Shown in pieces: positions 1-10,794 of a DNA stretch of 64,000 bases. The position numbers were made by a program, and so were the translations under genes. Numbering within the stretch: position 1 is the first letter of the stretch; each line of letters starts with the position of its first letter. The notes beneath the pieces are model-generated. The model made no database searches, was not told the DNA's origin, and saw nothing but the letters and a program-made list of their open reading frames with translations. The stretch covers positions 62,001 through 126,000 of the forward strand of contig JBEKBH010000001.1 of NCBI GenBank assembly GCA_050015495.1, given 5' to 3'. Origin of the DNA: Palsa-1439 sp050015495 (lineage in GTDB: Bacteria; Verrucomicrobiota; Verrucomicrobiia; Palsa-1439).

Positions 1-1300
1 GCCACAGTTCCACCATCGGATGCCGCGGGTTAAACAGTAATTGGAGCAAGGCGAAGCGCCGGTCCGCAAGATGCGCCCGCATGGTCACCGGCGACAGGAC
101 CGATGCGTCCCGCGGAATGAGCGCCAACACTTTTTGCATCGTCTCCGCGTAGGGAGTCGAGAAGTAGTCCCCGATGTTGAGCCAGAGAAACCAACTGGAG
201 ATCGACAGCACGCAGATGCTGAAAGCGATGCCCGCCTGCGAGGGCAGCCAGCGCCATTTGTTGTCCGCCAGCGCCGACAGCCGGCGCACTCCGTAAACGG
301 CCGCCACGCACAGCAACGCGCCCGACGTCGGGTTGTAATGCCACGGGATCACCCGAAAGGCCTGTTCGTTGACCACCAAGCTGATTCCCAGGCTCGGCAA
401 CGCAAAGAGGATTTCCCAGCAAAGCAACGGCGCCACCCACAGCAACGGTTGCAGCATCTCGATCAGATACACCCCGCGATCCAGGTCCCAGACCTGCGCC
501 ACCACCCGCCACGGCTGCGTCAGACACGTCTTGATCAACTCGCCGGGCGTATTGCCCAGGTCCCCAAAATAGTGCGCCACGATATACCCATGGGCCCCCG
601 CAAAATGCGGAATCACCACGGTGAAGATGAACATCCCGTACGCGATCGCCATGGCGATGGGCGTAACGATCCATTTGATCCCGCGACGGCGGACGGCCGC
701 ATACACGCCAAACATCCCCGTCGTCAGCGGCATGCTCTCTTGTCCCGTCATCGCGAGCAGCGCAAACACCACAAACGGCCAGAATCGTTCTTGTTCGAGG
801 AAGTAGACGGCGGCAATCACATAGGGCAACGCCCAGTACTCCCAATGAATCTGGTTGACGTGGTTGGTGACAACCGTCGGGTAAAAGAGAAAGGCAATCG
901 TCATCAGCCACGCCCCGCGATCCGTCTCCAATACTTTTCGTGCCAGGAAGAAAAAGGGGACGCCCGCCGCCGCAATCACGATGGATTGGAGCAGCAGCAA
1001 CGTGTAGGCGCTGGGAACCAGCCAGTAGGCGGGCAGCGCCGCCAGTATGGCCGGTGTTACATGCACGCCAAAGTGGCTCATGCCCACGTCGGTGGCGTAG
1101 AAGAACCGCCCATGCAGCGTGTTCCAGAACGCGTTGATGATGACCGAGATGTCACCGGAAGCGGAGTTCATCGCGCCGTACTTGCGCGCGGCCAGCGCGA
1201 AAAACCCGAGGGCATACAACCCGAGAAACACCAACAGCCGCCGCAAGGGTGGAGGCGGCAGTTTGTCGAACGCGGGTCGCGCCGTCGGCTCGGTCTTCAT
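1..1300 (-). CDS. DUF2079 family polytopic membrane protein (partial, cut by window edge)
   Basis: The open frame starts with ATG at 1300 and runs off the left edge without a stop, so 433 residues are visible. It has many hydrophobic segments. The region just after the first membrane helix (about residues 40-125) reads SGDISVIINAFWNTL, then YATDVGMSHFGVH, which I recognise as the conserved start of DUF2079 membrane proteins. These are thought to be related to integral-membrane glycosyltransferases, but no reaction is proven. The start overlaps the stop of the upstream GT2 gene by four bases (ATGA), so the two are probably translationally coupled in one surface-glycan operon with the methyltransferase before it. 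Long open frames on the opposite strand here are antisense shadows. Confidence 0.8.
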   Translation of the reverse strand, partial: MKTEPTARPAFDKLPPPPLRRLLVFLGLYALGFFALAARKYGAMNSASGDISVIINAFWNTLHGRFFYATDVGMSHFGVHVTPAILAALPAYWLVPSAYTLLLLQSIVIAAAGVPFFFLARKVLETDRGAWLMTIAFLFYPTVVTNHVNQIHWEYWALPYVIAAVYFLEQERFWPFVVFALLAMTGQESMPLTTGMFGVYAAVRRRGIKWIVTPIAMAIAYGMFIFTVVIPHFAGAHGYIVAHYFGDLGNTPGELIKTCLTQPWRVVAQVWDLDRGVYLIEMLQPLLWVAPLLCWEILFALPSLGISLVVNEQAFRVIPWHYNPTSGALLCVAAVYGVRRLSALADNKWRWLPSQAGIAFSICVLSISSWFLWLNIGDYFSTPYAETMQKVLALIPRDASVLSPVTMRAHLADRRFALLQLLFNPRHPMVELW

Positions 1301-2070
1301 GAGGGTTTGGCGGCCATCTTTGTATAACGCGCCCGCAAACTGATGAACTGTCGACCGGGAATGATCTTCCACTTGTACAGCAGGAACCGCGCAGTCAACG
1401 TGAGTATCTTCAGACCGTACACGACGCTGGCTGTAAAACTCGCCGACGACGCCTCGGGAAAATACCGCGTCGGCACGCCAATCTCGGCGATGCGGAACCG
1501 CGCCGCCACAACCTGGGCGATGATTTCCTGGTCGAAAATGAATCCATCGGAATCAATCGAGTAGTTGACCGATTCGAGGACCTCCTTGCGAAACGCCCGA
1601 TAGCCGGTGTGAAATTCGGAGAGATCCAACCCGAAAGTCGTGTTCTCCACCCAGGTCAGAAACCGGTTCGAGAAGTATTTCCACCACGGCATCCCCTGCT
1701 GCAGCGCCGTGCCCCCCTTGAGCCGCGAGCCCAGAACGACGTCCGCCTCTCCCCTGCTGATCGGTTCCACGATCTGCGGCACCAGCCGGGGGTCATATTG
1801 ATAATCCGGATGCACCATCACCACGATGTCCGCACCCGCCTTCAACGCTTCCGTATAGCAGGTCTTTTGGTTGGCGCCGTACCCGTAATTCCGATCGTGC
1901 ATGAACACTTCCAGGTTCAGCTCACGCGCAATCTTCAATGTCTCGTCCGTCGAACCGTCGTCCACCAAAATCACCGTGCTCACCGTGTCCTTGGGCAGTT
2001 CTTCGTACGTCATCCGCAACGTGCGGCCGGCGTTATAGGCGGGCATGACGACAATGACCTTGGGTTTCAT
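1297..2070 (-). CDS. GT2 family glycosyltransferase
   Basis: Protein of 257 residues with a GT-A fold. The N-terminus reads VIVVMPAYNAGRTL, followed by VDDGSTDET (nucleotide binding) and a metal-binding region around HPDYQYDP; the usual DxD-like position is HPD. Members of this dolichol-phosphate-mannose-synthase-like branch move sugars from nucleotide donors to lipid or glycan acceptors at the inner membrane. There is no clear transmembrane anchor. Its start overlaps the stop of the upstream methyltransferase by four bases, and its stop overlaps the start of the DUF2079 gene by four bases. The three therefore form a tightly coupled operon. Donor and acceptor cannot be told from sequence. Confidence 0.88.
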   Translation of the reverse strand: MKPKVIVVMPAYNAGRTLRMTYEELPKDTVSTVILVDDGSTDETLKIARELNLEVFMHDRNYGYGANQKTCYTEALKAGADIVVMVHPDYQYDPRLVPQIVEPISRGEADVVLGSRLKGGTALQQGMPWWKYFSNRFLTWVENTTFGLDLSEFHTGYRAFRKEVLESVNYSIDSDGFIFDQEIIAQVVAARFRIAEIGVPTRYFPEASSASFTASVVYGLKILTLTARFLLYKWKIIPGRQFISLRARYTKMAAKPS

Positions 2071-2819
2071 GACATCTTCCTCGGATGTGCTAGCGCGACA
2101 AATTGAAAGCCGAACATGGTTTTCCAGCCCCTCGTGACCATCGCGTTAAACGCCTGCAACGTCCACAACCACCGGCCATGGTACCGCCTGGGCACCACCA
2201 GAAACAGCGGCACGGGCGTCCCGACGATCCACTCGTACTCCAGTCCCGCCTCGCTCAGGAACCGGCGGAAGGAGGAGAGGGTGAAGAACCGCAGGTGGGT
2301 CCGGTCCAATATCCCGCGGTCGGCGTATTCGTATCGGCCCAACAACAAGTTCAGCCGCACCCACAAATGCGCCATATTGGGCACCGAAACGATCACCTGG
2401 CCTCCCGGTCGCAAGCAGCGATTGAACCCGGTGAATACTTCCATGGGGTTTCTCAGATGTTCCAAGATGTCACCGTACACGATCACGTCAAACTGTCCGT
2501 TCAGTTGCGGCAACGGCTTGTCCAAATCCGCCACAATCATTTCATGACACTTGTCTTTGCCCAGCGCCGCCAATTCCGGGCTGCCCTCGACACACGTCAC
2601 CTCGAATCCGCGCTCGGTAAACCTCTGGGCCAGTACGCCTTGTGCCGAGCCTACATCCAGCAGCCGTTTCCCCTTCCCATCCCCGACACTCCGTAAAATG
2701 ACCGAATGGCTCGAATACGGGTCGTCCACCTTGGATTGGTAGGTGAGCCGCGCCGTCGGATAATAAGCGTCGGCACGTGGCTGGGTCTCGTTTCGCTCAC
2801 CGCTTTTCCCCACGGACAT
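2067..2819 (-). CDS. Class I SAM-dependent methyltransferase
   Basis: Protein of 250 residues. Motif I is LLDVGSAQGVLA (about residues 54-65), motif II lies near VEGSPELAAL, and motif IV is the DVIVYGDILEHL stretch typical of Methyltransf_11/23 proteins. This organisation is common in enzymes that methylate sugars or lipid-linked glycans. It is the first gene of a minus-strand operon with the GT2 and DUF2079 genes. It is divergent from rmlA, with a 150-bp shared upstream region. No good Shine-Dalgarno sequence precedes the ATG. The acceptor is unknown. Confidence 0.85.
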   Translation of the reverse strand: MSVGKSGERNETQPRADAYYPTARLTYQSKVDDPYSSHSVILRSVGDGKGKRLLDVGSAQGVLAQRFTERGFEVTCVEGSPELAALGKDKCHEMIVADLDKPLPQLNGQFDVIVYGDILEHLRNPMEVFTGFNRCLRPGGQVIVSVPNMAHLWVRLNLLLGRYEYADRGILDRTHLRFFTLSSFRRFLSEAGLEYEWIVGTPVPLFLVVPRRYHGRWLWTLQAFNAMVTRGWKTMFGFQFVALAHPRKMS

Positions 2820-2884
2820 ACAAGTGTAAAGAGCCGCAACGGGAATCCAAAGTCAAGCACCATGATTCGGTCAACCGGCCAGCG

Positions 2885-2913
2885 TTGACTTGAGCCAGCC
2901 GCTTGGCTACTCT
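2885..2913 (+). promoter_or_regulatory. Sigma70-type promoter for rmlA operon
   Basis: TTGACT, a 17-base spacer, then TACTCT. It lies 56 bases before the rmlA start, and an AGGA ribosome-binding site at 2959-2962 follows at good spacing. This is one of the few promoters in the window that clearly goes with a leader and a Shine-Dalgarno sequence. Confidence 0.5.
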
Positions 2914-2969
2914 CCCGCGCCATGACACCGAACCAGTTCGCGGCATCGCGGCCGCTCTAGGAATCCGCC

Positions 2970-3721
2970 ATGAAAGGCATTATTCTCGCCGGTGGTTTGG
3001 GCACGCGGCTCGCGCCCTTGACCAAGATCACCAACAAGCATCTTCTGCCGATTTACGACAAGCCGATGATTTTCTATCCCATCAAGACCCTCGTCGATGC
3101 GGGCGTGCGCGACCTGCTTATCGTCACCGGCGGCAATAACGCGGGCGACTTCCTGCGGTTGCTCGGGAACGGCAGCGCCTTCAGTCTTCCCCACATCAAC
3201 TACACCTATCAGGAAGGCGAAGGCGGGATCGCCGACGCGCTGCGGTTGGCGGAACACTTCGCCGAGCGGCAGAAGATCGTCGTCATGCTCGGCGATAACG
3301 TCATTGAGAAGGACATTCGCCAGGGCGTCGCGGCGTTTCGCAAGCAGAAGCGCGGGGCCCGCGTCTACCTCAAGGAAGTGGCCAATCCCCGCGCGTACGG
3401 TGTCGCCGAGTTGCGCGGCCAGCATATCGTCAGCATCGTCGAGAAGCCGACCCGTCCGAAATCCAATCTCGCGGTGATCGGCATCTACATGTACGACCCC
3501 GCCGTCTTCGATATCATCCGTACCTTGAAACCGTCCGGCCGCGGCGAACTCGAAATCACCGACGTCAACAATGCCTACATCAAACGGCGCCAACTGTCCT
3601 ACGATGTCCTCGACGGCTGGTGGGCGGACGCCGGTGCTTCTCACGAGAAACTTTTGGAAACCAGCCTGCTCGTGGCCCAACGCGACGGCATGAAACTCAG
3701 CGTGTCGCGAGGAAAGACCTG

Positions 3722-3722
<1 letters not shown>
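2970..3722 (+). CDS. rmlA: Glucose-1-phosphate thymidylyltransferase (short form)
   Basis: Protein of 250 residues, the length of the short RmlA class. It opens with KGIILAGGLGTRLAP, then the KHLLPIYDKPM substrate-binding segment, GEGGIADAL, the LGDNVIE metal site and IVEKPTRPKSNLAVIGIY. The reaction is dTTP + glucose-1-phosphate to dTDP-glucose + PPi, the entry into dTDP-sugar synthesis in the cytoplasm. The start has an AGGA site seven bases upstream. Its TGA overlaps the ATG of rmlB by one base (TGATG), which implies coupled translation. An alternative would be a related UTP-dependent enzyme, but the rmlB neighbour argues for dTDP-glucose. Confidence 0.93.
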
Positions 3723-4722
<1,000 letters not shown>

Positions 4723-4726
<4 letters not shown>

Positions 4727-5610
4727 AAGTTCTCCTCACGGGAGCCGTCGGGTTCATCGGTTCGCATATCACGCGCGAGTTGGTGCATCAGGGTCACGAG
4801 GTGCACGCCCTTGTGCTGCCGGGAATCGACCGCTCGCGCATCGCCGACGTGGCCGCGTCGGTCCGCTTTATCGAAGCCGATTTGCTGGCTCCTTCCATCG
4901 CCCTTCCGGACTGGCGGTTTGACGTGTGTATCCACCTGGCGTGGTACGTCGAGCCGGGCAAATATCTTCACGCCCCGCAAAATCAGGAGTGGGTCGGCGC
5001 CAGCTTGCAACTGGCGCGGCGGCTCAAAGAGGAAGGCTGTCAACGTTTCATCGGGGCTGGCACGTGCTTCGAGTATGCGACGAGCGACCCACCTCAGAGC
5101 GAATCCACGCCGACGGCTCCCGCCACCGTGTACGCGCAGTCGAAGCTCGACCTGTTTCAGGCGCTTCCCTCGACCGGGATCGATTTTGCGTGGGTGCGCA
5201 TCTTCTACCAGTACGGTCCCTACGAAGACCAGCGGCGGCTGGTGCCGGTCGTGATCAACAAGCTCCGGCAGGGCCAGGAGGCCAGGCTCGTGACCGGCGA
5301 CCGACTTCGCGACTACCTGCACATCGAAGACGTCGCCAGCGCCATCTGCGCCGTGGCGCAAAGCGAGCTGACCGGAGCCGTCAACATCGGCAGTGGCGTG
5401 CGCGCCACCGTACGCGATATCGCGCTGAAAATCGGCGAGTTGCTGGACCGTGTCGATTTGATCAAGCTGGGCGCCTTCCCCGATTCCCCGACCGAACCCA
5501 TGCACATCCTCGCCGACAACTCGAAACTCCGCGAAGGCACCGGCTGGAAGCCCCGGTACAACCTTGAAGATGGCCTCCGCCAGACGATTGACTGGTGGAA
5601 AAGCCGGTAG
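4723..5610 (+). CDS. NAD-dependent epimerase/dehydratase-type SDR (dTDP-sugar tailoring)
   Basis: Best start is the GTG at 4723, which overlaps the rmlB TGA by four bases. It gives 295 residues beginning VKVLLTGAVGFIGSH, exactly at the Rossmann motif. An upstream in-frame ATG at 4657 would add 22 residues that only re-read the end of rmlB. The catalytic YxxxK is YAQSK, the late loop contains RIFYQYGPYE, and DRLRDYLHIEDVA is typical of extended SDRs. Position behind rmlAB suggests that it reduces or epimerises dTDP-4-keto-6-deoxyglucose. No rmlC or rmlD is visible nearby, so the product may be a 6-deoxyhexose other than rhamnose. That is inference. Confidence 0.85.
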
Positions 5611-5626
5611 ACGCGGGGCCGCTGGG

Positions 5627-8056
5627 CTACCGATTGCGGACTGCCAATCCCAACCCCGCAAGGAACGCCACGATGCTGACCACGGCCGCCACCGCGTACG
5701 CTCGCGGCGGTTGATACCGCAGGAGAATCGCGTGGGCGCCCGCTGGCACTTGCACGCCCATGAGACCGCAACTCACCCGCACAACCTCGGCGGGTTGGCC
5801 GTCGATTTCCGCGCGCCAGAACGGATAGTAGCTCTCGGCGATGACCGCCACGCACGCCGACGGCGCCGTCAACTGGATGCGCACCAATTGCGCGTTCTCT
5901 CGCGTGAGTCGCACATCTCCCAACGATACGGGCGTGCCGGCATCGACCGGTGGAACCGGTGAGCTGTCCTCGCCATATACGCGCTCATACTTCTGCGCTT
6001 CGTCGGCGGGGACTTCACCCGGGCTTGCCTGTTTGGCTTGCACCAGCGGCCAGTTTCTTGCCGAGAGAACCAGCGCGAGGACCGGCGACTTGTGAACGTC
6101 ACCGGCGTAGAGACAGGCGCGCGCGTACGCCGTCACGTACGGCCGGGCGGTATCGTTGCGGAACACCGCGAAATCTTCATTCGTCAAGACAGCGGCATAG
6201 TTATGCGACAGATCATCGAGGATCGTCTGCGGCTCGGGAGCGCCGGGGCTGGCCATGTCGAAGACGACATAGCGTGCCCCCATCAAGTCGAGGAAGGCCC
6301 GATTCATGATGATGCGGCGGTCCGGCAACTGGATGAGGGCCTCCTGGTTCAGCAGGCCCGTGCCCAGCGGACACATCCAGTTGTAAAAGGCTTCATAGAC
6401 CTGTGGTTTGCCGCCCCACATCGGCCCGAGCAGGTGAAAGTAGCGCCCGGAAAGCGCGTAGGTCTTGACCCAATCCGGGTCCTTCTCGAGCGATTGATAC
6501 GCCGACTGCAGGTTCGCCAACGTGTGAGCGGGGACGCCGTTGTCCCATGTCGGTTTTTGATACGGCCAGTAGTCGAACAACATCAACAGGCCGAGACCCG
6601 CCACAATCTTCGGCGCGTGCGCCCGCCATTTCTCCGCCTGGAGCACATCCGTGACGAAGAATCCCGCCAGCACCGCCCCCAGAAATACTGCGGGTGTATC
6701 GTAAAAGGCGTATGGCGCCCGGATATCCTTGAAATACGGGAGCGTGGCCAACAATTGGAAACCCGGCACAAACAGGAAAATCGCCAGCGCCACGCCGGCA
6801 ATCACCCGCTTACGTCCCGTGGTCAATTTTCGCCGATAGAACACCACCAAAAATGCGAGGCTCACCAACACCCACGCGAGGGCAACCCCGGACACTTGGT
6901 GCGACGAAAGCGCCGTCCAGGTCGTCCAGTTGGCCGACCACACGCTGCTCGGTCCCGTCGCCAGCATTACGCTCACCAATAACGCCCCCACGAAAAACCA
7001 AAATGCCCGTCGCTCCGCCCGGCGCGTATTCCACAGCGCGGTGGCCCCAAGAATCACCAGCAATACGATCCCCATGTATTTCTCGGGAGAGTCCGAGCCC
7101 AGTGACATCAACCGTTGCACCTGGTCCAATTCCGCCTGGCTGTTCACGCGCCCGCCGTTGGCCTGGATCCGCGAGATCACAACGCCGACAAGGTTGCTCG
7201 TGGCCGAGCCGTTGCGATCGACCAAACCCAGCAGACTCTTGAACGAGAAGCCTTTCTGCCAGGCCGCCAATGGATCGCCGTAAAACAGCTTCACGTACCG
7301 CGATTCCACAAAGCCGGGCGCCAGCACCCACGTGCCCATCGCCAGCCCCATGGCCGCCAGGAATCCGCACGTGCGGGCGGTCAGTCGCCATTGCTGGCGT
7401 CGGGGCCACAGCCAGTAGAGCGCGTAGCCAAACAGAAACAGAAACACGGTGAACGCCTGCTTGTTGTCCGTCCACCAGGCCAGCACGGCGACGAGGGCGC
7501 ATAGAAACGTATCCCGAACGGTGTTGGTTTCGAGGGCTCGGGCCATCGTCAGCCAGAGGAGCGGCATGAAGGGAAAGAACAGGATGATGGTCATGTGTTC
7601 CGCGCCCGCCGCCCGGATGATCTGTTCCGGATGCAGCAAGAACGCCACCGCGGCCAACGCCGCTCCCCAGTCATGCTTCAAGAAATGCCAAGCGCAAAAG
7701 TACATGGCCACCGCCCCCGTAAAGATCGCCAACAACGCCATGAGCTTGCCGGCGGTGATGAGGTCGGTGAACATCGAAAAGAACATCCACGGCAGCAGAT
7801 AAAAACCTCTGACATGGTTGAGGCCGTAGCTCGATCCGCTCATGAAATACGGCGTCCACCACGGAAGCGCATGATGTTGCGAGATTTCGCGCTGGATGTC
7901 CCAAACGCGTGAAGCCGAGCCGCTCAACTCGTTTGCACTCAACCCCAACGGCAGCCAGTGCGCACCGAGCCAGACGCAGTACCCCGCCGCCACCGCGATT
8001 GTCAACCACAGCCCGGGGCCGGGCCGCTTAGCGTTGAGCGTTGAGGGCGTTTGCAT
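5627..8056 (-). CDS. YfhO-like large polytopic membrane protein
   Basis: About 809 residues from the ATG at 8056; a longer frame to 8131 only re-reads the gene upstream. The N-terminal two thirds hold a dozen or so hydrophobic segments. The C-terminal domain, just before a last helix, contains VIAESYYPFWRAEIDG and VPAGAHAILLRYQP, the signature I associate with YfhO-family (GT-C-like) proteins. These add sugars to envelope polymers or lipids from polyprenyl donors in the cases studied. The start overlaps the truncated GT9 frame by 29 bases. It is convergent with the SDR gene, with 16 bases between stops. Confidence 0.75.
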   Translation of the reverse strand: MQTPSTLNAKRPGPGLWLTIAVAAGYCVWLGAHWLPLGLSANELSGSASRVWDIQREISQHHALPWWTPYFMSGSSYGLNHVRGFYLLPWMFFSMFTDLITAGKLMALLAIFTGAVAMYFCAWHFLKHDWGAALAAVAFLLHPEQIIRAAGAEHMTIILFFPFMPLLWLTMARALETNTVRDTFLCALVAVLAWWTDNKQAFTVFLFLFGYALYWLWPRRQQWRLTARTCGFLAAMGLAMGTWVLAPGFVESRYVKLFYGDPLAAWQKGFSFKSLLGLVDRNGSATSNLVGVVISRIQANGGRVNSQAELDQVQRLMSLGSDSPEKYMGIVLLVILGATALWNTRRAERRAFWFFVGALLVSVMLATGPSSVWSANWTTWTALSSHQVSGVALAWVLVSLAFLVVFYRRKLTTGRKRVIAGVALAIFLFVPGFQLLATLPYFKDIRAPYAFYDTPAVFLGAVLAGFFVTDVLQAEKWRAHAPKIVAGLGLLMLFDYWPYQKPTWDNGVPAHTLANLQSAYQSLEKDPDWVKTYALSGRYFHLLGPMWGGKPQVYEAFYNWMCPLGTGLLNQEALIQLPDRRIIMNRAFLDLMGARYVVFDMASPGAPEPQTILDDLSHNYAAVLTNEDFAVFRNDTARPYVTAYARACLYAGDVHKSPVLALVLSARNWPLVQAKQASPGEVPADEAQKYERVYGEDSSPVPPVDAGTPVSLGDVRLTRENAQLVRIQLTAPSACVAVIAESYYPFWRAEIDGQPAEVVRVSCGLMGVQVPAGAHAILLRYQPPRAYAVAAVVSIVAFLAGLGLAVRNR

Positions 8057-8435
8057 GAGGTTGGTATAACAGTTGCCAGGCGGCGTTTTCCACGGATTCC
8101 AACGGCAGGTCGCGCAGGCGGGCGGCGGCATTGTATTCGATTCGATTGTGCGAGTACGTCGGAACGCTCACGTCAAATCGTTCCTGGCGTAACCGCCAGG
8201 GATCCCGCAGGATCCGGGCCTTGGAGTTGCCCGGGAAATCCGCAAACCGCACATCTTCGGTGAAGCGCTGCTCGCGCAGGTATTCGGCAACGCTGCCGAA
8301 CATCGTCAAGAGCGTCAGGCGGAATCGTTCCGGCTCGGCCGCCAATGCGGCGATCGAGGGCGACGCCATAATCACGTCGCCAAGACCCGAAAGACAAAAA
8401 ATCAATACTCGTCGTTGCCGTTGATCGGACTGCAT
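8028..8435 (-). pseudogene. Truncated GT9 (heptosyltransferase-like) remnant
   Basis: A frame of only 135 residues. It opens with VLIFCLSGLGDVIMASPSIAAL, the N-terminal Rossmann start of GT9 glycosyltransferases, and continues through FDVSVPTYSHNRIEYNAAARL, a stretch I know from the first half of that family. It then ends in about 30 unrelated residues. Full GT9 enzymes have about 330-370 residues and bind ADP-heptose with the missing C-terminal domain, so this product could not be a normal transferase. It probably arose by deletion. It lies between the sensor kinase and the YfhO-like gene on the same strand. A functional short protein is possible but unlikely. Confidence 0.65.
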
Positions 8436-8547
8436 GGATTTATAATAGACGCGATTCCCTGCGCTCCGAACATACTACCATGCTTCGGGTCGCCCCGGCA
8501 AGTGGGGGCATTCGCAACCGTCCGACGAGGAACAGGCGCGCGGCGCC

Positions 8548-10794
8548 CTAGCTGGCGGCGATGACCGTTCCCTCACGCAACGCGCTGATGACGATGCGTT
8601 CGATCTCACTAATGTCGAACGGTTTGTTGAGCCAACGGGCGCCAGACTGCTCCAAAAACTTCCGCGAGGACGGGCTGACCGTGTCACCGGTGACGAAGAC
8701 AATCCGCTCTCGCAAATGCGGGTACCGTTCCCCGATCGCGGCATGAAGTTTTTCGCCACTCATTTCCGGCATGCAAATGTCGGAAATGATCAGGTCGTAC
8801 TCGTTTGTCGCCAGGCGCGACAGCGCCTCCGCGCCGTTGCAAGCTGACTCCGTCTGAAAACCCTTTTCGTCCAGCGCCCGTTTCAATACGTCAACGATTC
8901 CCGGTTCGTCGTCGACGATCAACAAGCGCCGCGCCGGCGCCTCGGGCACGCGCTCGGCGACGGGCGCCTCGACCGGTGGCGGATGCACCGCCTCGGCGCA
9001 TTTCACCACCGGCAACTCGACGATAAACCGTGTGCCCTTGCCGGCCTTGGTCTCCACCCAGATCTTCCCCCTGTGCTCTTCCACAATGCTGTAGCAGATT
9101 GACAAGCCGAGTCCCGTGCCTTTCCCCGGACCCTTCGTGGTAAAGAACGGGTCGAAGATCCTTTCCATAATCGGGTCGGGGATGCCGGGCCCGTTGTCCG
9201 CGACCGCAATGCGGATCCGATCGTTGCTGTATTCGGTGGCGACCTCGACGATCCGCTTGTCCGGACGGTTCTCCAGCGCCTGAACGGCGTTGGTGATCAG
9301 GTTGACCAGCACCTGCTCGATCTGACCGGCGTCGGCCATCGTTGGCGGCAGGTTCTTGCCCAATCGGCGCACGATCTCGACCTTGGCCCGCTGCACCTGC
9401 ATTTCTCGCGTCTCCAAAGAATCCACGACAATGCGGTTGATGTCCACCATGGTCATATGCGGCTCGCGTGGACGCGCAAACGTCAGCAGGTTCCGCACAA
9501 TCTTCGCGGCCCGCTCGCTTTCATGAAGGACCTTCTGCAAATCCTTGCGGACCTTTTCATCGAGGCCCTTGTTCTTCACAGATAGTTGCGCGTATCCCAT
9601 CACCACCGCGAGTGGATTGTTCAATTCGTGGGCGACGCCGGCCACGAGTTGGCCGAGCGCCGATAATTTCTCCGCCTGCCGCAGTCGTTGCTCCATTTTC
9701 TTGCGGGTGGTAATTTCCCGGGCATTGATCTGGAGCACCGGCCGCTTCTGACAATCCACCAGCGTCACCGCTCCTTCACAAAGCACGTGTTCCCCCTCCC
9801 CCTGGGCGATCTGAATTTCGCCGGCCTCGTCGAAGAGCGCTTCGACCCGCTTCTTGTTCTCCAACAGGCTGTCCGTGCAACCGCGCAGCTGCGGGCAAAG
9901 CGTACACAAGGGCTGGCCGACCAACTGGTCCGCCTTGCGCGCCGTCAACTCTTCGGCGGCGGGGTTCGCCTGAACGATCTGAAATGTCGCGATGTCAACC
10001 TGAAGGATCGCATCACATGCGGACGCGAACAGGTGCTGGTATTTCTGCTCGGCGATGTGCAACTCGTGCTCCAGCGCATGCCGTTGCACGGTGCCGTCGC
10101 GACATTCCTGCTGCAACGCGATCTGGCTCGCGCGCGCCTGTTCCAACGCCAACGCAATGAACCCCACCGTCACCCCGAAGGCGAGGACAGCGGACGCGAT
10201 GTATTCCAGGGCGCCCAGCGTCGGCTCCCGGGCGATCAGCCAGTGGAAGATACATTGATGCAGTGACCACAGCAGCAAACTCACGGAGAGCACGCGCGCT
10301 CCCGGGTGTTCCTTCCATTGCTTCGTGTGAAGGAGTGCGACAGCCAGACCCGATAATCCCAGCAACACAAATGTCGGACAGTTGATCCAGACATGGTTCC
10401 CCGCCACGGAACGAATCGCGAAACTCCACGCCAGCATGACCAGCGATGCGATCCCCAGTTCCCGATCCGACCGCACATGATTGGCCAGATGCAACGCCCC
10501 CCACGCCATACACAACGCGCTCACGCCCACGCAGGCGCGGCCCAACGTCGCGAGGATCGCGAGGTCTGGCCGTTCGTCCAGCCCCAGCGCCGTCGCCAGG
10601 TACATCGAGTAGTACAGCCAGGCGACCGCCCAAAACCGATAGCAGGCCTGCCGTGTGTGGAAGTTCAGGTAGGCCAACACGACCACCACCAACCACGTGC
10701 TGCACACGGCCAGCGCCAGCGCGACCCTCAATCCGTCCGGCGGAAAGGTCGCGCTAACGAACGCGATGACGTTCGTCAATAAACTTTGGATCAT
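8548..10794 (-). CDS. Hybrid sensor histidine kinase with PAS and C-terminal receiver
   Basis: 748 residues from ATG 10794. The open frame continues upstream to 11946, but that part is antisense to pepA. Domains in order: six or seven membrane helices (about 22-215), coiled linker, PAS domain (about 250-360) with a Cys cluster CTLCPQLRGC (C297, C300, C306), HisKA with VAGVAHELNNP (H389), HATPase with N-, G1- and G2-type boxes (VADNGPGIP, GTGLGLS; to about 597), then a receiver (about 622-740) with phospho-acceptor D672 in SDICMPEMSG and KP at 724-725. It is orphan: no separate regulator gene is adjacent. The signal is unknown; the PAS cysteines could bind a cofactor or sense redox state. Confidence 0.9.
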   Translation of the reverse strand: MIQSLLTNVIAFVSATFPPDGLRVALALAVCSTWLVVVVLAYLNFHTRQACYRFWAVAWLYYSMYLATALGLDERPDLAILATLGRACVGVSALCMAWGALHLANHVRSDRELGIASLVMLAWSFAIRSVAGNHVWINCPTFVLLGLSGLAVALLHTKQWKEHPGARVLSVSLLLWSLHQCIFHWLIAREPTLGALEYIASAVLAFGVTVGFIALALEQARASQIALQQECRDGTVQRHALEHELHIAEQKYQHLFASACDAILQVDIATFQIVQANPAAEELTARKADQLVGQPLCTLCPQLRGCTDSLLENKKRVEALFDEAGEIQIAQGEGEHVLCEGAVTLVDCQKRPVLQINAREITTRKKMEQRLRQAEKLSALGQLVAGVAHELNNPLAVVMGYAQLSVKNKGLDEKVRKDLQKVLHESERAAKIVRNLLTFARPREPHMTMVDINRIVVDSLETREMQVQRAKVEIVRRLGKNLPPTMADAGQIEQVLVNLITNAVQALENRPDKRIVEVATEYSNDRIRIAVADNGPGIPDPIMERIFDPFFTTKGPGKGTGLGLSICYSIVEEHRGKIWVETKAGKGTRFIVELPVVKCAEAVHPPPVEAPVAERVPEAPARRLLIVDDEPGIVDVLKRALDEKGFQTESACNGAEALSRLATNEYDLIISDICMPEMSGEKLHAAIGERYPHLRERIVFVTGDTVSPSSRKFLEQSGARWLNKPFDISEIERIVISALREGTVIAAS

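Noticed and set aside
41..1327. Plus-strand frame of 428 codons at the left edge
   Set aside because: Antisense to the DUF2079 and GT2 genes, which have clear motifs and overlapping start/stop signals.
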